In this document: positions 16,173 through 25,560 of the stretch, one piece after another
Layout: every line of letters begins with the position of its first letter
How positions within the stretch are numbered: position 1 is the stretch's first letter
Origin: Oerskovia enterophila
GTDB taxonomy: Bacteria; Actinomycetota; Actinomycetes; Actinomycetales; Cellulomonadaceae
Length of the DNA: 64,000 nucleotides
Assembly: GCF_001692445.1 (NCBI RefSeq)
Contig: NZ_MAQA01000003.1
Location: 121,561-185,560 of the forward strand
Direction: 5' to 3'
Translations under genes and position numbers: made by a program
Notes under the pieces: model-generated
What the model saw: the letters and a program-made list of their open reading frames with translations, nothing else
The model's database searches: none
What the model was told of the DNA's origin: nothing

Positions 16173-16559
16173 GGCGCGCCTCCCAAATCGCGCGGAACGA
16201 TCGACTGCGTGACCGAACTCTGAACCCCTCGGAGCGTTGATGGAGGCTGGGGGTCCGGGCAGGCAGAGAGGTGCGGCTCCTGCACCAGGTCCTCGACGAG
16301 CTCGCCGCCCGCAGCGCGCTGGCCGCCTACAGGGCACCGAGCCACGCAGGGTGTGCGCACTAGCCGCGCTGAGCAAGCACTAGCCCGCTCGCGTTCCAGT
16401 GGCCCTGAGCAGCGCAGGCCCAGCACTGGAGTGCATCGGCCCCACCGAACAAGGTCGAATCGAACTCGGGTGCCGAAACAAGCGGACTCCCCCGGCAGGC
16501 GACAGGATCTTTGCCACTGTCCTGTCGGTTGAGCTTGGACCTGCCGCATGGGGCGAAGG
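16173..16559. other. Intergenic, possibly a tiny gene fragment
   Basis: No full gene is supported. A 30-codon frame at 16271-16363 (VRLLHQVLDELAARSALAAY...) has a protein-like helical character and may be the tail of a lost gene. The rest shows neither repeats nor a clear hairpin. Confidence 0.35.
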
Positions 16560-17549
16560 TCAGTCGGCGGGGGCTGCTTCTCGGAGCTTGCGGAGCAACG
16601 GTTCGGCCGCCTGGGCGAGGAAGGCCTGCTGGCCCTCGTCACCGACCTGGACGAGCGCGATGTCGGTGAAGCCCGCCTCCCAGTACGCCGACACGGCGTC
16701 GACGATCGCGTCGAGGTCGGGTCCGCACGGGATCGACTCCGCGACGTCCTCGGGACGGACGAACGCGCTGGCGCTCGCGAAGGCCTGCGTCGTCGGGAGG
16801 TTGGCGTTGACGGGCCATCCCAGGCCCGACCACCGGAACTGGTCGTGCGCCCGGGTGAGGGCTCGCTCGTGGTCGGTGTCCCAGCAGATGGGGATCTGGC
16901 CGATCTTGCGCGACGGCGGGAGTTCGGCCGCGTCGCGCGCCCGGTCCCAGGCGGTGACGAGCTCCGGCTTCGGTTCCGTGGCCACGAGGTGGTCCGCGAG
17001 CGTCGCGAAGGACGCCACCGACTGCGCGCCCGACACCGCGATCCCGATCTCGACCGGGGCGGCGGGCAGGTCCCACAGGCGGGCGGAGTCGACCTGGAAG
17101 TACTCGCCGCGGTAGCTCAGCAGCTCGCCCGTGAACAGCTCGCTGATGATGTCGACCGCCTCGACCAGCAGTCCGTGCCTCTCGTCGACCGCGGGCCAGC
17201 CTCGGCCCACGACGTGCTCGTTCAGGTTCTCCCCGGCGCCGAGCCCGAGCGTGAAGCGACCGTCGGACAAGACCCCCAGCGTCGCCGCCTTCTGGGCGAC
17301 CACGGCAGGGTGGTAGCGGATCGTCGGGCACGTCACGTACGTCATCAGGTCGACGCGCTCGGTCGCCTGGGCCACCGCACCCAGCACCGTCCAGGCATAT
17401 GGCGAGTGACCCTGGCTGTCGAGCCAGGGGAAGTAGTGGTCGGAGGACACCTCGAAGTCGAAGCCGATCCGCTCGGCGGCCACCGCATAGTCCACCAGGG
17501 CCTTGGGGCCGGACTGCTCGGTCATGAGGGTGTAGCCGAATCTGGTCAT
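16560..17549 (-). CDS. LLM-class F420-dependent oxidoreductase
   Basis: The 329-residue protein has the luciferase-like TIM barrel: FGYTLMTEQSGPKALVDYAV, FEVSSDHYFPWLDSQGHSPY (a signature of the F420-dependent glucose-6-phosphate dehydrogenase-like group), TCPTIRYHPAVVAQKAATL, and GLGAGENLNEHVVG for the cofactor phosphate. GAGGAT precedes the start. Members transfer hydride between F420 and alcohols, sugars or xenobiotics; the substrate cannot be predicted. It stands alone on the minus strand with 54 bases to the next gene in the same direction. Confidence 0.85.
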   Translation of the reverse strand: MTRFGYTLMTEQSGPKALVDYAVAAERIGFDFEVSSDHYFPWLDSQGHSPYAWTVLGAVAQATERVDLMTYVTCPTIRYHPAVVAQKAATLGVLSDGRFTLGLGAGENLNEHVVGRGWPAVDERHGLLVEAVDIISELFTGELLSYRGEYFQVDSARLWDLPAAPVEIGIAVSGAQSVASFATLADHLVATEPKPELVTAWDRARDAAELPPSRKIGQIPICWDTDHERALTRAHDQFRWSGLGWPVNANLPTTQAFASASAFVRPEDVAESIPCGPDLDAIVDAVSAYWEAGFTDIALVQVGDEGQQAFLAQAAEPLLRKLREAAPAD

Positions 17550-17603
17550 GCGTCGATCCTCACGTCGCTCATGGGGCCTCGCGCCCCAGCCAGGGGGCTT
17601 CTG

Positions 17604-17873
17604 TCAGTGGTTGCGGAGTGCTGAGACGAGCTCGCTCTTGCGCATGGTCGAGCGGCCTTCGATGCCGATCTCACGGGCACGCTTGCGGAGCTCGGCGACC
17701 GTCCAGCCCTCGTATGAGATGGAGGAGCCGCCCTTCTTGCTCACCTTGCTGCGCGATGAGCCCGCTGCTGCGTTGGCGATTCGTGCTGACTTCTGCTTCG
17801 AGTTGCCCTCGTCCCGCAGGGACTCGTAGAGCTCCTTGTCCTTGACGGAAGGGCCGGGTTCGCGCCGGGGCAT
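17604..17873 (-). CDS. Small DUF7218/Rho N-terminal (SAP-like) domain protein
   Basis: This 89-residue basic protein has an N-terminal lysine-rich part, VKDKELYESLRDEGNSKQKS and ARIANAAA, as in DUF7218 proteins. A C-terminal helix-extension-helix, WTVAELRKRAREIGIEGRST followed by MRKSELVSAL, matches the Rho N-terminal/SAP nucleic-acid-binding fold. It is probably a DNA- or RNA-binding stress protein. A purine-rich AAAGG lies ahead of the start. Confidence 0.8.
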   Translation of the reverse strand: MPRREPGPSVKDKELYESLRDEGNSKQKSARIANAAAGSSRSKVSKKGGSSISYEGWTVAELRKRAREIGIEGRSTMRKSELVSALRNH

Positions 17874-18052
17874 GATGGCCGCCTTTCTGTTGAGGTTCTC
17901 TCGAACGTACGGCGACAGGGTGCCGCTCGCACGGCCAGGGAGCAGGAGGGCCGCCCTCCTCGCAGACTCGCTGACGGTGTCCGGTCACGGCGGTCCTGCC
18001 CCGTCGGAGTGTTCGCGATGCGTGCCTGAACGGGCGGGGACATCATGGCGAC

Positions 18053-18535
18053 ATGCAAGATTCCACGTCGACGTGGAGGGCTACCGTGGTGGTGGTTCTC
18101 GTCCTCATGACCGGAGGTTGCGCGGCCTCGACGCGGGCGTCCACCGCCGGGTCGCTGGACTCGATCTCCGAGAGTCTGGACGAGTCCAGCTCGGCAACCG
18201 CGACGGCCGGGCTCGTTGCCGAGCTCGTCGCCGCTGGTCGACTGCCGGCAGTGACGGCGGACGCTGCGTTGGAGGATGCGGTCAGTGCGGCCGACGCGGC
18301 CTCTCATGCTCTGACCACGGTCGTCGTCCCTGACTCCGAGACGCTCGCCGTGCAGGAGCGTGCGCTGCAAGTGGCTCAAGAGGCTGCGCGTGCAGTGGTC
18401 GCGACCCGCGTCTGGGTCGGAGGGGGGAGCCCCGAGGGGTCCGGCGCGGTCCGCGAAGCGCTCGGGCGGTCAGGGTCGGACCTTGAGGACATCACTGAGC
18501 AGGTGGAGGAGCTTCTCGAGGAGGGCGAGTCGTGA
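18053..18535 (+). CDS. Lipoprotein of unknown function
   Basis: This 160-residue protein has a lipoprotein signal: a short charged start, VVVVLVLMTGGC with the lipobox ending at Cys. The mature part is Ala/Ser/Glu rich and almost entirely helical (DAALEDAVSAADAASHAL, VQEAARAVVATRVW), ending in an acidic helix. Its TGA overlaps the GTG of the NRAMP-like transporter by 4 bases, so it is probably the first gene of that operon and may be a membrane-anchored partner. Confidence 0.75.
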   Translation: MQDSTSTWRATVVVVLVLMTGGCAASTRASTAGSLDSISESLDESSSATATAGLVAELVAAGRLPAVTADAALEDAVSAADAASHALTTVVVPDSETLAVQERALQVAQEAARAVVATRVWVGGGSPEGSGAVREALGRSGSDLEDITEQVEELLEEGES

Positions 18536-19761
18536 AGCGTCTGTTCGCGGTCGCGCTCGGGATCCTGACTGCGATCGGTGGCTTTCTCGACGCGGGCGAC
18601 CTGGTGACGAACGCGGTCGTGGGTTCCCGATTCGGTCTGTCCCTGGCCTGGGTCGTCGTGGTGGGGGTCGTGGGCATCTGCGTGTTCGCCAACATGTCGG
18701 GTCGGGTGGCCGCCGTCAGCAGCAGGGCGACGTTCGAGATCATCCGCGAACGCCTCGGCCCCCGGGTGGGCGCGGCGAACCTCCTCGCGTCCTTCGCCGT
18801 CACCTTGCTGACCCTCACCGCGGAGGTCGGCGGGATCGCCCTGGCGCTCCAGCTCGCGAGCAGCGTCGAACCCAGGCTCTGGATGCCGGTCGCTGCCTTG
18901 GCGGTGTGGTTGGTGCTGTGGCGGGTCAAGTTCAAGGTCATGGAGAACGTGACCGGCCTGCTGGGCCTGACGCTGGTCGGGTTCGCCGTCGCGGTCTTCC
19001 TGCTGGGACCGGACTGGGGCGACCTCACGGCCTCCCTGGCGCCTACGTCCGCGCCAGGCAGTGAGAGCGTGGCTGTGTACTGGTACTTCGCGATCGCCTT
19101 GTTCGGCGCGGCGATGACCCCGTACGAGGTGTTCTTCTTCTCCTCGGGCGGGGTCGAGGAGCGTTGGACCGTGAAGGATCTCGCCACGACGCGACTCAAC
19201 GTCCTGATCGGGTTCCCGTTCGGTGGGATCCTCTCGATCGCGATCGCTGCGTGCGCGGCGATCGTCCTGCTTCCGCTCGGCGTCCAGGTCGACTCGATGT
19301 CGCAGATCGTCCTACCGGTGGCACTGGCCGGCGGCACGCTCCTGCTCGCCGTGGTGATCCTCGGCATCGTCGCGGCGACGTTCGGCGCTGCCCTGGAGAC
19401 GGCGCTGTCGAGCGGCTACACGATCTCCCAGTACTTCGGCTGGTCGTGGGGCAAGTTCCGTCGGCCGGCGCGGGCCGCGCGCTTCCACCTCACGATGATC
19501 ATCGCCCTGCTGCTCGCCTTGGGGATACTTGCGACCAACGTGGACCCGATCGCGGTGACCGAGTACTCGGTCGTCTTCTCCGCTGTCGCCCTGCCTCTGA
19601 CATACCTGCCGGTCCTGGTCGTGGCCAACGACCCGGAGTACATGGGCAAGCACGTCAACGGCCGGGTGACCAACCTTCTCGGCACCGTCTACCTGGTGCT
19701 GATCCTCGTCGCCTCCCTCGCGGCGATCCCTCTCATGATCATCACGGAGGCCGGCGCATGA
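18532..19761 (+). CDS. NRAMP-family divalent cation transporter with divergent metal-site motifs
   Basis: This 409-residue membrane protein has about eleven TM helices in NRAMP order. The canonical TM1 motif D-P-G-N reads D-A-G-D here (GGFLDAGDLVTNAVVGSRFG), and the TM6 M-P-H region reads AAMTPYEVFFFSS, replacing the His and offering a Glu. These changes affect the residues that coordinate Mn/Fe, so the substrate may differ (for example Mg2+ or another ligand). GTG start coupled to the lipoprotein; its own stop is coupled to the next gene. Confidence 0.82.
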   Translation: MKRLFAVALGILTAIGGFLDAGDLVTNAVVGSRFGLSLAWVVVVGVVGICVFANMSGRVAAVSSRATFEIIRERLGPRVGAANLLASFAVTLLTLTAEVGGIALALQLASSVEPRLWMPVAALAVWLVLWRVKFKVMENVTGLLGLTLVGFAVAVFLLGPDWGDLTASLAPTSAPGSESVAVYWYFAIALFGAAMTPYEVFFFSSGGVEERWTVKDLATTRLNVLIGFPFGGILSIAIAACAAIVLLPLGVQVDSMSQIVLPVALAGGTLLLAVVILGIVAATFGAALETALSSGYTISQYFGWSWGKFRRPARAARFHLTMIIALLLALGILATNVDPIAVTEYSVVFSAVALPLTYLPVLVVANDPEYMGKHVNGRVTNLLGTVYLVLILVASLAAIPLMIITEAGA

Positions 19762-20174
19762 GAAACCCCGTCCAGCAGACGCCGCTGTCCCCGGAGCCGG
19801 AACAACCCGGGCGCGTCCTTGACGCGCGGCTGCACCTGCTGGACCGCCAGGTCCTCGACGCCGACGGCGTGCCGGTGACCACCGTCGACGACCTCGACCT
19901 CGAAGCGGTGGACGGCACCGACCAGAACCTCCCCGGAGAGCGTACGACGATGCTCACCGCGATCCTGACGGGCCCTGTGCTGGCGACCCGCGTCTTCGGC
20001 GGCCGACCCCCCGCATCACGCTGGGTCCGCCTCCCGTGGTCGGTCGTCACCGACGTCGGCACGGCCCTGCATCTCGGTGTCCGGGGGACCTCGCTCGACG
20101 CGACCTGGACCGAGCGCTGGGTCCGCGATCACATCATCGCCCGCATACCTGGAGGCCGACATGATCCTGGGTGA
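19758..20174 (+). CDS. NRAMP-operon hypothetical protein 1 (PRC-barrel-like)
   Basis: Its ATG overlaps the transporter stop by 4 bases. The 138-residue protein contains ARLHLLDRQVLDADGVPVTT, DDLDLE and LTAILTGPVLATRVFGG, the 'LLDRxVxDxDG.....VDDLEL' pattern of PRC-barrel-like domains. The C-terminal region (VVTDVGTALHLG, WVRDHIIARIPG) also resembles this fold. Such domains often regulate or assemble ion transporters. The next gene starts inside its last codons. Confidence 0.7.
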   Translation: MRNPVQQTPLSPEPEQPGRVLDARLHLLDRQVLDADGVPVTTVDDLDLEAVDGTDQNLPGERTTMLTAILTGPVLATRVFGGRPPASRWVRLPWSVVTDVGTALHLGVRGTSLDATWTERWVRDHIIARIPGGRHDPG

Positions 20175-20550
20175 CCTGCTCGACGCTGCCGTGCGCGACG
20201 AGAGCGGCCAGCTGGTCGGCTACGTGAGCGACGCACGACTCGTCCTCGACGGGCCACCTCCCGCGGGGAGCGAGTCGAGCCTGTCGGCGGCCAGGCTCCA
20301 CGGCCTGATCGTCACCCCCAGGAGAGCGGGTTCCTTCCTGGGCTACGAACGCAACGGCGTCGGCGCACCATGGCCGTTGGCTCGGTGGCTGCGATGGCGC
20401 CACCGCGGGACGTTCCTGATCCACTGGACCGACGTCGTCGCCGTCCCCGACCCCGAAGACCCGGACCGCGTCGAGCACGAGAACGTCGTGGTCGTACGCG
20501 ACGGTCACCGGCGGTACGACCCTGCACTCCGACCGGCCGGTGGACCCTGA
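20161..20550 (+). CDS. NRAMP-operon hypothetical protein 2 (PRC-barrel-like)
   Basis: Start at 20161 (MILGDLLDAAVRDESGQLVG) overlaps the previous gene by 14 bases. The 129-residue protein has a PRC-barrel-like opening (V-R-D-x-x-G-x-L-V-G-Y-V-S-D), LHGLIVTPRRAGSFLGYERN, a Trp/Arg-rich helix (PWPLARWLRWRHRG) and FLIHWTDVVAV. It is probably paired with the preceding protein as an accessory of the transporter. The longer upstream start was rejected as it lies in the neighbour's coding frame. Confidence 0.72.
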   Translation: MILGDLLDAAVRDESGQLVGYVSDARLVLDGPPPAGSESSLSAARLHGLIVTPRRAGSFLGYERNGVGAPWPLARWLRWRHRGTFLIHWTDVVAVPDPEDPDRVEHENVVVVRDGHRRYDPALRPAGGP

Positions 20551-20662
20551 CCTCGGACGGCCAGTCGCACAGGGCCGCGATAGCGTGAAGTCCTGGCGTC
20601 GAGAACAGGCACCCACCGAACGCGGTCCGCCACACGGTCTTCCGCCGCCGAAGGAGCCACCC

Positions 20663-21268
20663 ATGAAAGCCGTCGTGCTCAGCTGCACCCTCAAGCCCTC
20701 ACCCGCCGAGTCCAACACCGAGATGCTCGGAAAGGTCGTCGTCGAGGCGTTACAGGAGAAGGACGTCGAGGTCGAGACGATCCGGATCGTCGACCTGCAC
20801 GTGCCCCCGGGTGTCAAGACAGACATGGGCGAGGGCGACCAGTGGCCGAGCGTCCATGACAAGATCCTCGCTGCCGACATCCTGATCGTGGCGACCCCGA
20901 CCTGGGTCGGGCATCCCTCGTCGATCGCGCAGCGCGTCCTCGAGCGCATGGACGCGATGATCAGCGAGACCACGACGGACGGGGCGCCCGTCGCCCTGAA
21001 CAAGGTTGCCGGCGTGATCGTCACCGGCAACGAGGACGGCGCGCACCACGTCATCTCCGAGGTGTCCGGAGCGCTCGGCGACATCGGCTTCACGATCCCC
21101 GGCCAAGCCTGGACCTACTGGAACCAGGGCCCAGGCCCAGGACCCGACTACCCCAAGACCGGCCACGGCCACGAGTGGTCGCGCACCACCGGCCGCACCA
21201 TGGCCCACTATCTGCACGGCGCCGCCACAGCTCTCCAACGCTCCCCGATCCGGCCAGTCACGCAGTAG
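20663..21268 (+). CDS. Flavodoxin-fold NAD(P)H-dependent oxidoreductase
   Basis: The 201-residue protein has the FMN-binding flavodoxin-like fold: KAVVLSCTLKPSPAESNTEM (phosphate loop), VETIRIVDLHVPPG, ADILIVATPTWVGHPSSIAQ (flavin-binding 'TPTWxGxP' loop) and KVAGVIVTGNEDGAHHV. AAGGAG lies 6 bases before the ATG. It converges with a minus-strand gene, overlapping it by 11 bases. The substrate (quinone, azo or nitro compound) is not predictable. Confidence 0.85.
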   Translation: MKAVVLSCTLKPSPAESNTEMLGKVVVEALQEKDVEVETIRIVDLHVPPGVKTDMGEGDQWPSVHDKILAADILIVATPTWVGHPSSIAQRVLERMDAMISETTTDGAPVALNKVAGVIVTGNEDGAHHVISEVSGALGDIGFTIPGQAWTYWNQGPGPGPDYPKTGHGHEWSRTTGRTMAHYLHGAATALQRSPIRPVTQ

Positions 21269-21794
21269 CCGGGCCGCCCCCCGTCGTCGGCCCGCCATGG
21301 CGGAACGCGTTCGCGTGCAGCACGTCCAACAGGTCCGTGAGTGCACGAAGCTGGTCCTCGGCCTGGGCGACGAGCTGGTCGAGATCCCGCTCCTGGTCGG
21401 GCGCAAGTCCCAGCCTGGAACCCTGCGCCCGGAGCGTGAGCCATCCGCTCGACTTGCCGGTGACAGCGCCTCGTAGCAGCTCGACCTCGAGCAGGGCACT
21501 CAGCGGTGACCCTGAGTGCACGTGTCCGTTGAGCTTGAGACGTCCGAGCCTCTCGACCACGGCAGCACCGACGATCTTGTAGGTGCGCACCGGTAGGTCG
21601 AGCCGATGGACGCAGTCCAGCAACCATGCTCGCTCATCGGTGAACTGAGCCACGAGAGGGGCGACCCTCGCCCCGACCACAGTGCCGTCGTAAGCACGCG
21701 CCATCCGCCGGACGCGCAGCACACCTACCGTCGCGCCCGCGAGGTGGTCGTTGAGATAGACCGCGAGCAGGCGGGTATCGACCGCCGTCGTCAT
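21258..21794 (-). CDS. Helical hypothetical protein, ferritin-like family
   Basis: Using the start at 21794, the product has 178 residues and opens with LLAVYLNDHLAGATVGVLRV, a pattern I know from small four-helix actinobacterial proteins. It continues with DLPVRTYKIVGAAVVERLGR and RLKLNGHVHSGSPLSALLEV. No metal-ligand pattern of true ferritins is complete. Its start overlaps the stop of the upstream alcohol dehydrogenase by 4 bases (ATGA), so they are co-expressed. Function unknown. Confidence 0.7.
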   Translation of the reverse strand: MTTAVDTRLLAVYLNDHLAGATVGVLRVRRMARAYDGTVVGARVAPLVAQFTDERAWLLDCVHRLDLPVRTYKIVGAAVVERLGRLKLNGHVHSGSPLSALLEVELLRGAVTGKSSGWLTLRAQGSRLGLAPDQERDLDQLVAQAEDQLRALTDLLDVLHANAFRHGGPTTGGGPATA

Positions 21795-23017
21795 CGCGAG
21801 ACCCCGTCCTCCGGAGCGGACGCCGTTCGCACCGTGGGATCCAGGACGACCTTGATGCACCCGTCCTGCTTCCTCTGGAAAAGGTCGTACCCGCGCGGGG
21901 CGTCCTCGAGCGACAGCCGATGGGTGCGCAGGTCCAGCACTCCTAACGGATCGGTGTCGTCGCTGACCAGGGGCAGCAGGTCGTCGACCCACCGTCGGAC
22001 GTTCGCCTGCCCCATGCGCAGCGTGACCTGCCGGTCGAAGAGATCCATCATCGGCAACGGGTCCTTCGCGCCGCCGTAGACGCCGGAGATCGAGACCGTC
22101 CCGCCACGGCGTACCAACGACAGTGCCGTGAGGAGTGCGGCCAGGCGGTCGACGCCCACCTTCTCGTTGATCGCGCCCGCGACGGTGTCAGGCAGGACTC
22201 CCGCCGCCTTCTGGAACAGGGAGGCTCCCGGCGACCCGTGCGCCTCCATCCCGACGGCGTCGATCACGCCGTCGGCGCCCCTGCCATCGGTGAGCTCCAG
22301 GACCGCCCCCACGACGTCGTCGACGTCCGAGACGTCCACGACCTCGACGCCGTGACGTCGGGCCATCTCCAACCGTTCGGGCACGAGGTCGAGTCCGATG
22401 ACCCGACCCGCACCCCGATGGCGCGCGACCCGCGCGGCCATCTGGCCGATCGGGCCCAGCCCGACGACGACCACGCTGCCCCCGAGAGGCACTGCCGCGT
22501 ACTCCACCGCCTGCCACGCGGTCGGCAGCACGTCCGACAGGTAGAGAAACCGCTCGTCCGGCCCGTCGGCGGGAACGACGACCGGTCCGTACTGCGCCTG
22601 CGGAACCCGCAGGTACTGCGCCTGCCCGCCCGGGACCTGGCCGTAGAGCTTCGTGTACCCGAAGAGCGCGGCACCCTTGTCCTGGGCGCGGACCTGCGTC
22701 GTCTCGCACTGGGACTGCAGGCCGTGGGCGCACATCCAGCACGTCCCGCACGCGATGCCGAACGGGACCACCACACGGTCGCCCACCTTGAGCCTGCTCG
22801 CTCCTGACCCGACCTCCTCGACGACGCCCATCGTCTCGTGCCCGAGGACGTCGCCCGGATCCAGGTACATCCCCAGCACCGAGTACAGGTGCAGATCGGA
22901 GCCGCAGATCGCGGTCGACGTGACCCGCACGATCGCGTCGGTGGGCTCCTCGATCCGCGGGTCGGGGACGTCCTCGACCGAGACCTTCTCCCGGCCCTGC
23001 CATGTCAGCGCTCTCAT
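21791..23017 (-). CDS. Zinc-dependent alcohol dehydrogenase (MDR family)
   Basis: The 408-residue protein shows catalytic-zinc residues in AICGSDLHLY and VLGHETMGVVEEVG and the structural-zinc lobe CGTCWMCAHGLQSQC. The nucleotide fold has VVVVGLGPIGQMAARVARHRG, with a following Asp (IGLDLVPE) favouring NAD. The length, longer than simple ADHs, and GYTKLYGQVPGGQAQYLRVP match the formaldehyde-dehydrogenase-like subgroup. It leads a two-gene minus-strand operon, divergent from the catalase, which suggests a stress or detoxification role. Confidence 0.88.
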   Translation of the reverse strand: MRALTWQGREKVSVEDVPDPRIEEPTDAIVRVTSTAICGSDLHLYSVLGMYLDPGDVLGHETMGVVEEVGSGASRLKVGDRVVVPFGIACGTCWMCAHGLQSQCETTQVRAQDKGAALFGYTKLYGQVPGGQAQYLRVPQAQYGPVVVPADGPDERFLYLSDVLPTAWQAVEYAAVPLGGSVVVVGLGPIGQMAARVARHRGAGRVIGLDLVPERLEMARRHGVEVVDVSDVDDVVGAVLELTDGRGADGVIDAVGMEAHGSPGASLFQKAAGVLPDTVAGAINEKVGVDRLAALLTALSLVRRGGTVSISGVYGGAKDPLPMMDLFDRQVTLRMGQANVRRWVDDLLPLVSDDTDPLGVLDLRTHRLSLEDAPRGYDLFQRKQDGCIKVVLDPTVRTASAPEDGVSR

Positions 23018-23400
23018 GTGCCTCGTCCTTTCGTCCGGCCAGGCGCGCGTCTGCCTCGTGCCTGGATGTTCGAGCCTCAGGTCGCGTCGCTCCGTCTCCC
23101 GAGGAGGCCTCGGGCGGGCGGATCGGCCGACGCAAGGCTCCGCCTGGGCCGCTTCATGACCTCCCTCGACGGTAGACAACCCCGCCCCACTCGCCACTGG
23201 GGCCGCACGGCAGACGCGGCCGCCGGACCGCCACGAACGGTCAAGGACTGCCGAGTTGCGACTCTCCCTGGTCGCCTCGATCAGACGTGCGAGTGCTCGC
23301 GGGCCGTGCCTACGGTGGCAGGTCCGCTGGCTCCGGACGCCACGAGCGAGCGGAGGCGCCACCGGACCGACCACCGACGCCCCGACCGAAGGGATCACCC
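23018..23400. promoter_or_regulatory. Divergent interval between alcohol dehydrogenase operon and catalase
   Basis: These 383 bases contain no supported gene and must hold the promoters for both directions. GAAGGGA near 23389 is the ribosome-binding site of the catalase. I did not find a clear operator palindrome. Confidence 0.45.
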
Positions 23401-25560
23401 ATGAGCGCGCGACGAACCCCCGACCAGGAGCCCCCGGCGGACGTGAGCCCCACGGGCGTGCCCGCCGACCAGAAGGACCCGGACCCCCGCGCCCAGCAGG
23501 GCGACCGGCTGACCACGGCCCAGGGGCTGCGGGTCCACGACACCGACCATTCGCTCAAGGCCGGACCTCGCGGACCGGTCCTGCTCGAGGACCATCACCT
23601 GCGCGAGAAGATCACGCACTTCGACCACGAGCGGATCCCGGAGCGGGTCGTGCACGCACGGGGCGCGGCCGCCCACGGTGTCTTCACCTCGTACGGCAAC
23701 GCGTCCGCTGTCACGAAGGCCGGCTTCCTGGCGCAGGAGGGCAAGGAGACCGAGGTCTTCGTCCGCTTCTCGACCGTCGCGGGGTCGCGCGGCTCGGCAG
23801 ACACGGTGCGCGACGTCCGGGGCTTCTCGACGAAGTTCTACACCGACGAGGGCGTGTACGACCTGGTCGGCAACGTGATCCCGGTGTTCTTCGTCCAGGA
23901 CGCGATCAAGTTCCCGGACCTCATCCACGCGGTCAAGCCGCACCCGGACCGTGAGATCCCGCAGGCGCAGAGCGCGCACGACACGTTCTGGGACTTCGTG
24001 TCCCGGCACACCGAGGCGCAGCACACGACCATGTGGGTCATGTCGCCGCGCGGTCTCGCGGCGTCCTACCGGACGACCGAGGGGTTCGGCGTCCACACGT
24101 TCCGCATGGAGAACGCCGCGGGCGAGACCGCGCTCGTGAAGATCCACTGGAAGCCCGTGGCGGGCGTGCACAACATGGTCTGGGAGGAGGCGCAGCTCGC
24201 GGCCGGCTTCGACCCCGACTTCCACCGCCGTGACTTGGCCGACGCGATCGAGGCCGGCGCGTTCCCGGAGTGGGAGCTGGGCCTGCAGGTCATGCCCGAC
24301 ACCGTGGACGAGACGTTCATGGGCATCGATCTCCTCGACCCGACCAAGATCGTGCCCGAGGAGCTCTGCCCGGTGCAGAAGGTCGGGCGGCTGCGGCTCA
24401 CCGCGAACCCGTCGAACTACTTCGCCGAGACCGAGCAGGTCGCATTCCACCCGGGCCACCTGGTGCCCGGGATCCAGATCACGAACGACCCGCTGCTCCA
24501 GGGGCGCCTGTTCTCCTACCTGGACACGCAGATCAGCCGCCTGGGCGGCCCGAACTTCGCGCAGCTCCCGATCAACCGCCCGCACGCGCCGGTCGACGAC
24601 ATGCTCCGTGACGGCATGCACCAGACGGCGGTGCACGAGGGGTTGGGGACGTACCAGCCCAACACGATGGCGGACGGCCTGCCGACCGTGTCCGATCCCC
24701 GTGAGCCGGGCGTCTACGTGACGCTCCCGACCTCGGTTTCGGGCGAGAAGGTCCGGGAGAACCCGGTGTCGTTCGCCGACCACTTCACGCAGCCGCGCAT
24801 GTTCTGGAACTCGCTCACGCCGATCGAGCAGACGCAGACCGTAGCCGCCTACACGTTCGAGCTCGGCAAGTGCGAGAGCGAGGACGTGCGGGCGCACCAG
24901 CTGCGCGCACTGGCGAAGATCGACGCCGACCTGGTCGCGCGTGTCGCGACGGGCCTGGGCCTGCCGGTCCCCGGCGGCGAGCCGGGCGACGGCCGTGACG
25001 GTGCGGGCGAGGGCCCGGGGGCGGGCGAACCCGACGGCATCACGCGGTCGGCCGCGATCTCGGAGGTCAGCGACGTGCCTGGCCCGATCGCGGGGAGAAA
25101 CTTCGGCGTCTTCGTCGGCGACGACCTGGTCGACGGCCTTCTCGCGGTCCGGGAGCGGATCGGCGCCGAGCAGGCGCTCGTCAAGGTCGTCGCCGCACGA
25201 GGTGGCGTGGTCGGCTCGGGGGCCGACGAGCAGAAGATCGACCGCACCGCGGCGACCGTCCGCTCGATCGAGCTCGACGCGGTCATGGTCGCGGACGGCA
25301 TGGCCGGGTCTGCGCTCGGGAGCCACCCGCGGACGCGAACCGTGCTGGAGGAGGCCTTCCGCCACGGCAAGGCGATCGCGGCCTGGGGCGACGGTGTCGA
25401 CGTCCTGGTCGCCGCCGGCATCGACACTGAGGCCGAAGGAGTCCTGACGGCCGACGAGCTGTCGGACGGCCTGCTCGACGACCTGGTCGAGGCCGTCGGC
25501 CTGCACCGTGCGTGGAGCAGGCTCTCGGCGCTGGACGCCGCGGGCACCCAGGCCTGGTAG
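23401..25560 (+). CDS. katE: Large-subunit catalase (HPII/KatE type)
   Basis: The 719-residue protein has the large-subunit clade size. The core has ERVVHARGAAAHGVF (distal His at about residue 85), VRFSTVAGSRGSADTVRDVR, NVIPVFFVQDAIKFPD (distal Asn region) and RLFSYLDTQISRLGGPNFAQ with the proximal Tyr. After about residue 570 an extra flavodoxin/GATase-like domain follows (GRNFGVFVGDDLVDGLLAVR, AVMVADGMAGSALG), the hallmark of clade 2. It converts H2O2 to water and oxygen in the cytoplasm and is usually stationary-phase or stress induced. Confidence 0.95.
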   Translation: MSARRTPDQEPPADVSPTGVPADQKDPDPRAQQGDRLTTAQGLRVHDTDHSLKAGPRGPVLLEDHHLREKITHFDHERIPERVVHARGAAAHGVFTSYGNASAVTKAGFLAQEGKETEVFVRFSTVAGSRGSADTVRDVRGFSTKFYTDEGVYDLVGNVIPVFFVQDAIKFPDLIHAVKPHPDREIPQAQSAHDTFWDFVSRHTEAQHTTMWVMSPRGLAASYRTTEGFGVHTFRMENAAGETALVKIHWKPVAGVHNMVWEEAQLAAGFDPDFHRRDLADAIEAGAFPEWELGLQVMPDTVDETFMGIDLLDPTKIVPEELCPVQKVGRLRLTANPSNYFAETEQVAFHPGHLVPGIQITNDPLLQGRLFSYLDTQISRLGGPNFAQLPINRPHAPVDDMLRDGMHQTAVHEGLGTYQPNTMADGLPTVSDPREPGVYVTLPTSVSGEKVRENPVSFADHFTQPRMFWNSLTPIEQTQTVAAYTFELGKCESEDVRAHQLRALAKIDADLVARVATGLGLPVPGGEPGDGRDGAGEGPGAGEPDGITRSAAISEVSDVPGPIAGRNFGVFVGDDLVDGLLAVRERIGAEQALVKVVAARGGVVGSGADEQKIDRTAATVRSIELDAVMVADGMAGSALGSHPRTRTVLEEAFRHGKAIAAWGDGVDVLVAAGIDTEAEGVLTADELSDGLLDDLVEAVGLHRAWSRLSALDAAGTQAW

